DNA of 6,239 nt. Origin: Gemmatimonadota bacterium. Lineage in GTDB: Bacteria > Gemmatimonadota > Gemmatimonadetes > Gemmatimonadales > GWC2-71-9. Location: the NCBI GenBank assembly GCA_003220955.1, contig QHTW01000108.1:1-6239 (forward strand), read 5' to 3'. Numbering within the stretch: position 1 is the first letter of the stretch; each line of letters starts with the position of its first letter. Position numbers and translations under genes: made by a program. The notes below the pieces were generated by a model. That model had not been told where the DNA came from. It searched no databases and saw only the letters and a list, made by a program, of their open reading frames with translations. Below are positions 6,155 to 6,239 of the stretch, piece by piece.

Positions 6155-6239
6155 GAGGCCCAGGATCCTCCGCAACGATCACGCTCTGTGCCAACGAGCT
6201 GACGCCGAGTGCCGCTTCGCCTCCGAAGTACGCTTCTTC
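6147..6239 (-). CDS. Possible 3' end of an unidentified - strand gene (partial)
   Basis: The - strand is open from the window edge to a TGA at 6149-6147, giving 30 residues (EEAYFGGEAALGVSSLAQSV, then a tail ending EDPGPPS). It would overlap the VWA gene's end by 8 bp, a tail-to-tail arrangement like the one at 3559-3602. I recognise no family. Another + strand frame is also open across these bases, and third-position GC bias is not strong, so this is a weak call. Otherwise 6155-6239 holds only a weak GGAGG/CCTCC hairpin (6154-6171) without a T-tract. Confidence 0.25.
   Translation of the reverse strand, partial: EEAYFGGEAALGVSSLAQSVIVAEDPGPPS

Noticed and set aside
6154..6171. GGAGG/CCTCC hairpin at the VWA stop as a terminator
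   Set aside because: The stem is only 5 bp with no T-tract on either strand.

Overview
The window is GC-rich bacterial chromosomal DNA with tightly packed genes. No RNA genes, insertion sequences or CRISPR repeats are visible. Gene content is the 3' end of a phosphoenolpyruvate carboxylase gene, a MoxR/magnesium-chelatase-type AAA+ ATPase, an SPFH (prohibitin-like) membrane protein, a cytidylate-kinase-like protein, an MFS exporter and a VWA-domain protein. This mix, with the high GC and short gaps, suggests a soil-type bacterium such as an Acidobacteriota member (perhaps Vicinamibacteria-like) or a similar lineage. That placement is a weak inference from gene family flavour, with no marker gene in the window.

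Layout on the + strand, 2-3602: ppc 3' end, then an AAA+ ATPase (515-1986), an SPFH protein (2017-2943) and a cytidylate-kinase-like protein (2943-3602). Gaps are 18 bp, 30 bp and a 1-base overlap, so these four look like one operon. The AAA+ gene is broken. Reading frame and homology both jump at about 1084, exactly between Walker B and sensor 1, in a way best explained by a deletion of about 19 nt. The kinase-like gene has no ATG, GTG or TTG before its conserved N-terminal glycine-rich motif. The best start is an ACG within TAACG at the SPFH stop.

On the - strand, 4782-3559, lies a complete MFS transporter of the EntS/MFS_3 type. It converges on the operon, and its last 44 bp overlap the end of the kinase-like gene. 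It diverges from the VWA gene across a 73 bp spacer.

On the + strand, 4856-6154, lies a complete VWA-domain protein with an intact MIDAS. It has an extended -10 box placed so that the mRNA should begin at or next to the ATG, i.e. probably leaderless. The last 85 bases hold at most the tail of another - strand gene.

How the genes may work together: AAA+ ATPases of the MoxR/ChlI class commonly act with VWA-domain proteins as metal-insertion or protein-maturation machines (RavA-ViaA, NorQ-NorD, CoxD-CoxE, ChlI-ChlD). Here the ATPase is in a putative operon with a membrane SPFH scaffold and a small nucleotide-kinase-like protein, and the VWA partner lies 2.9 kb away beyond the MFS gene. An AAA+/VWA/SPFH membrane module is the most interesting hypothesis, with the caveat that the ATPase reading frame is interrupted in this copy.
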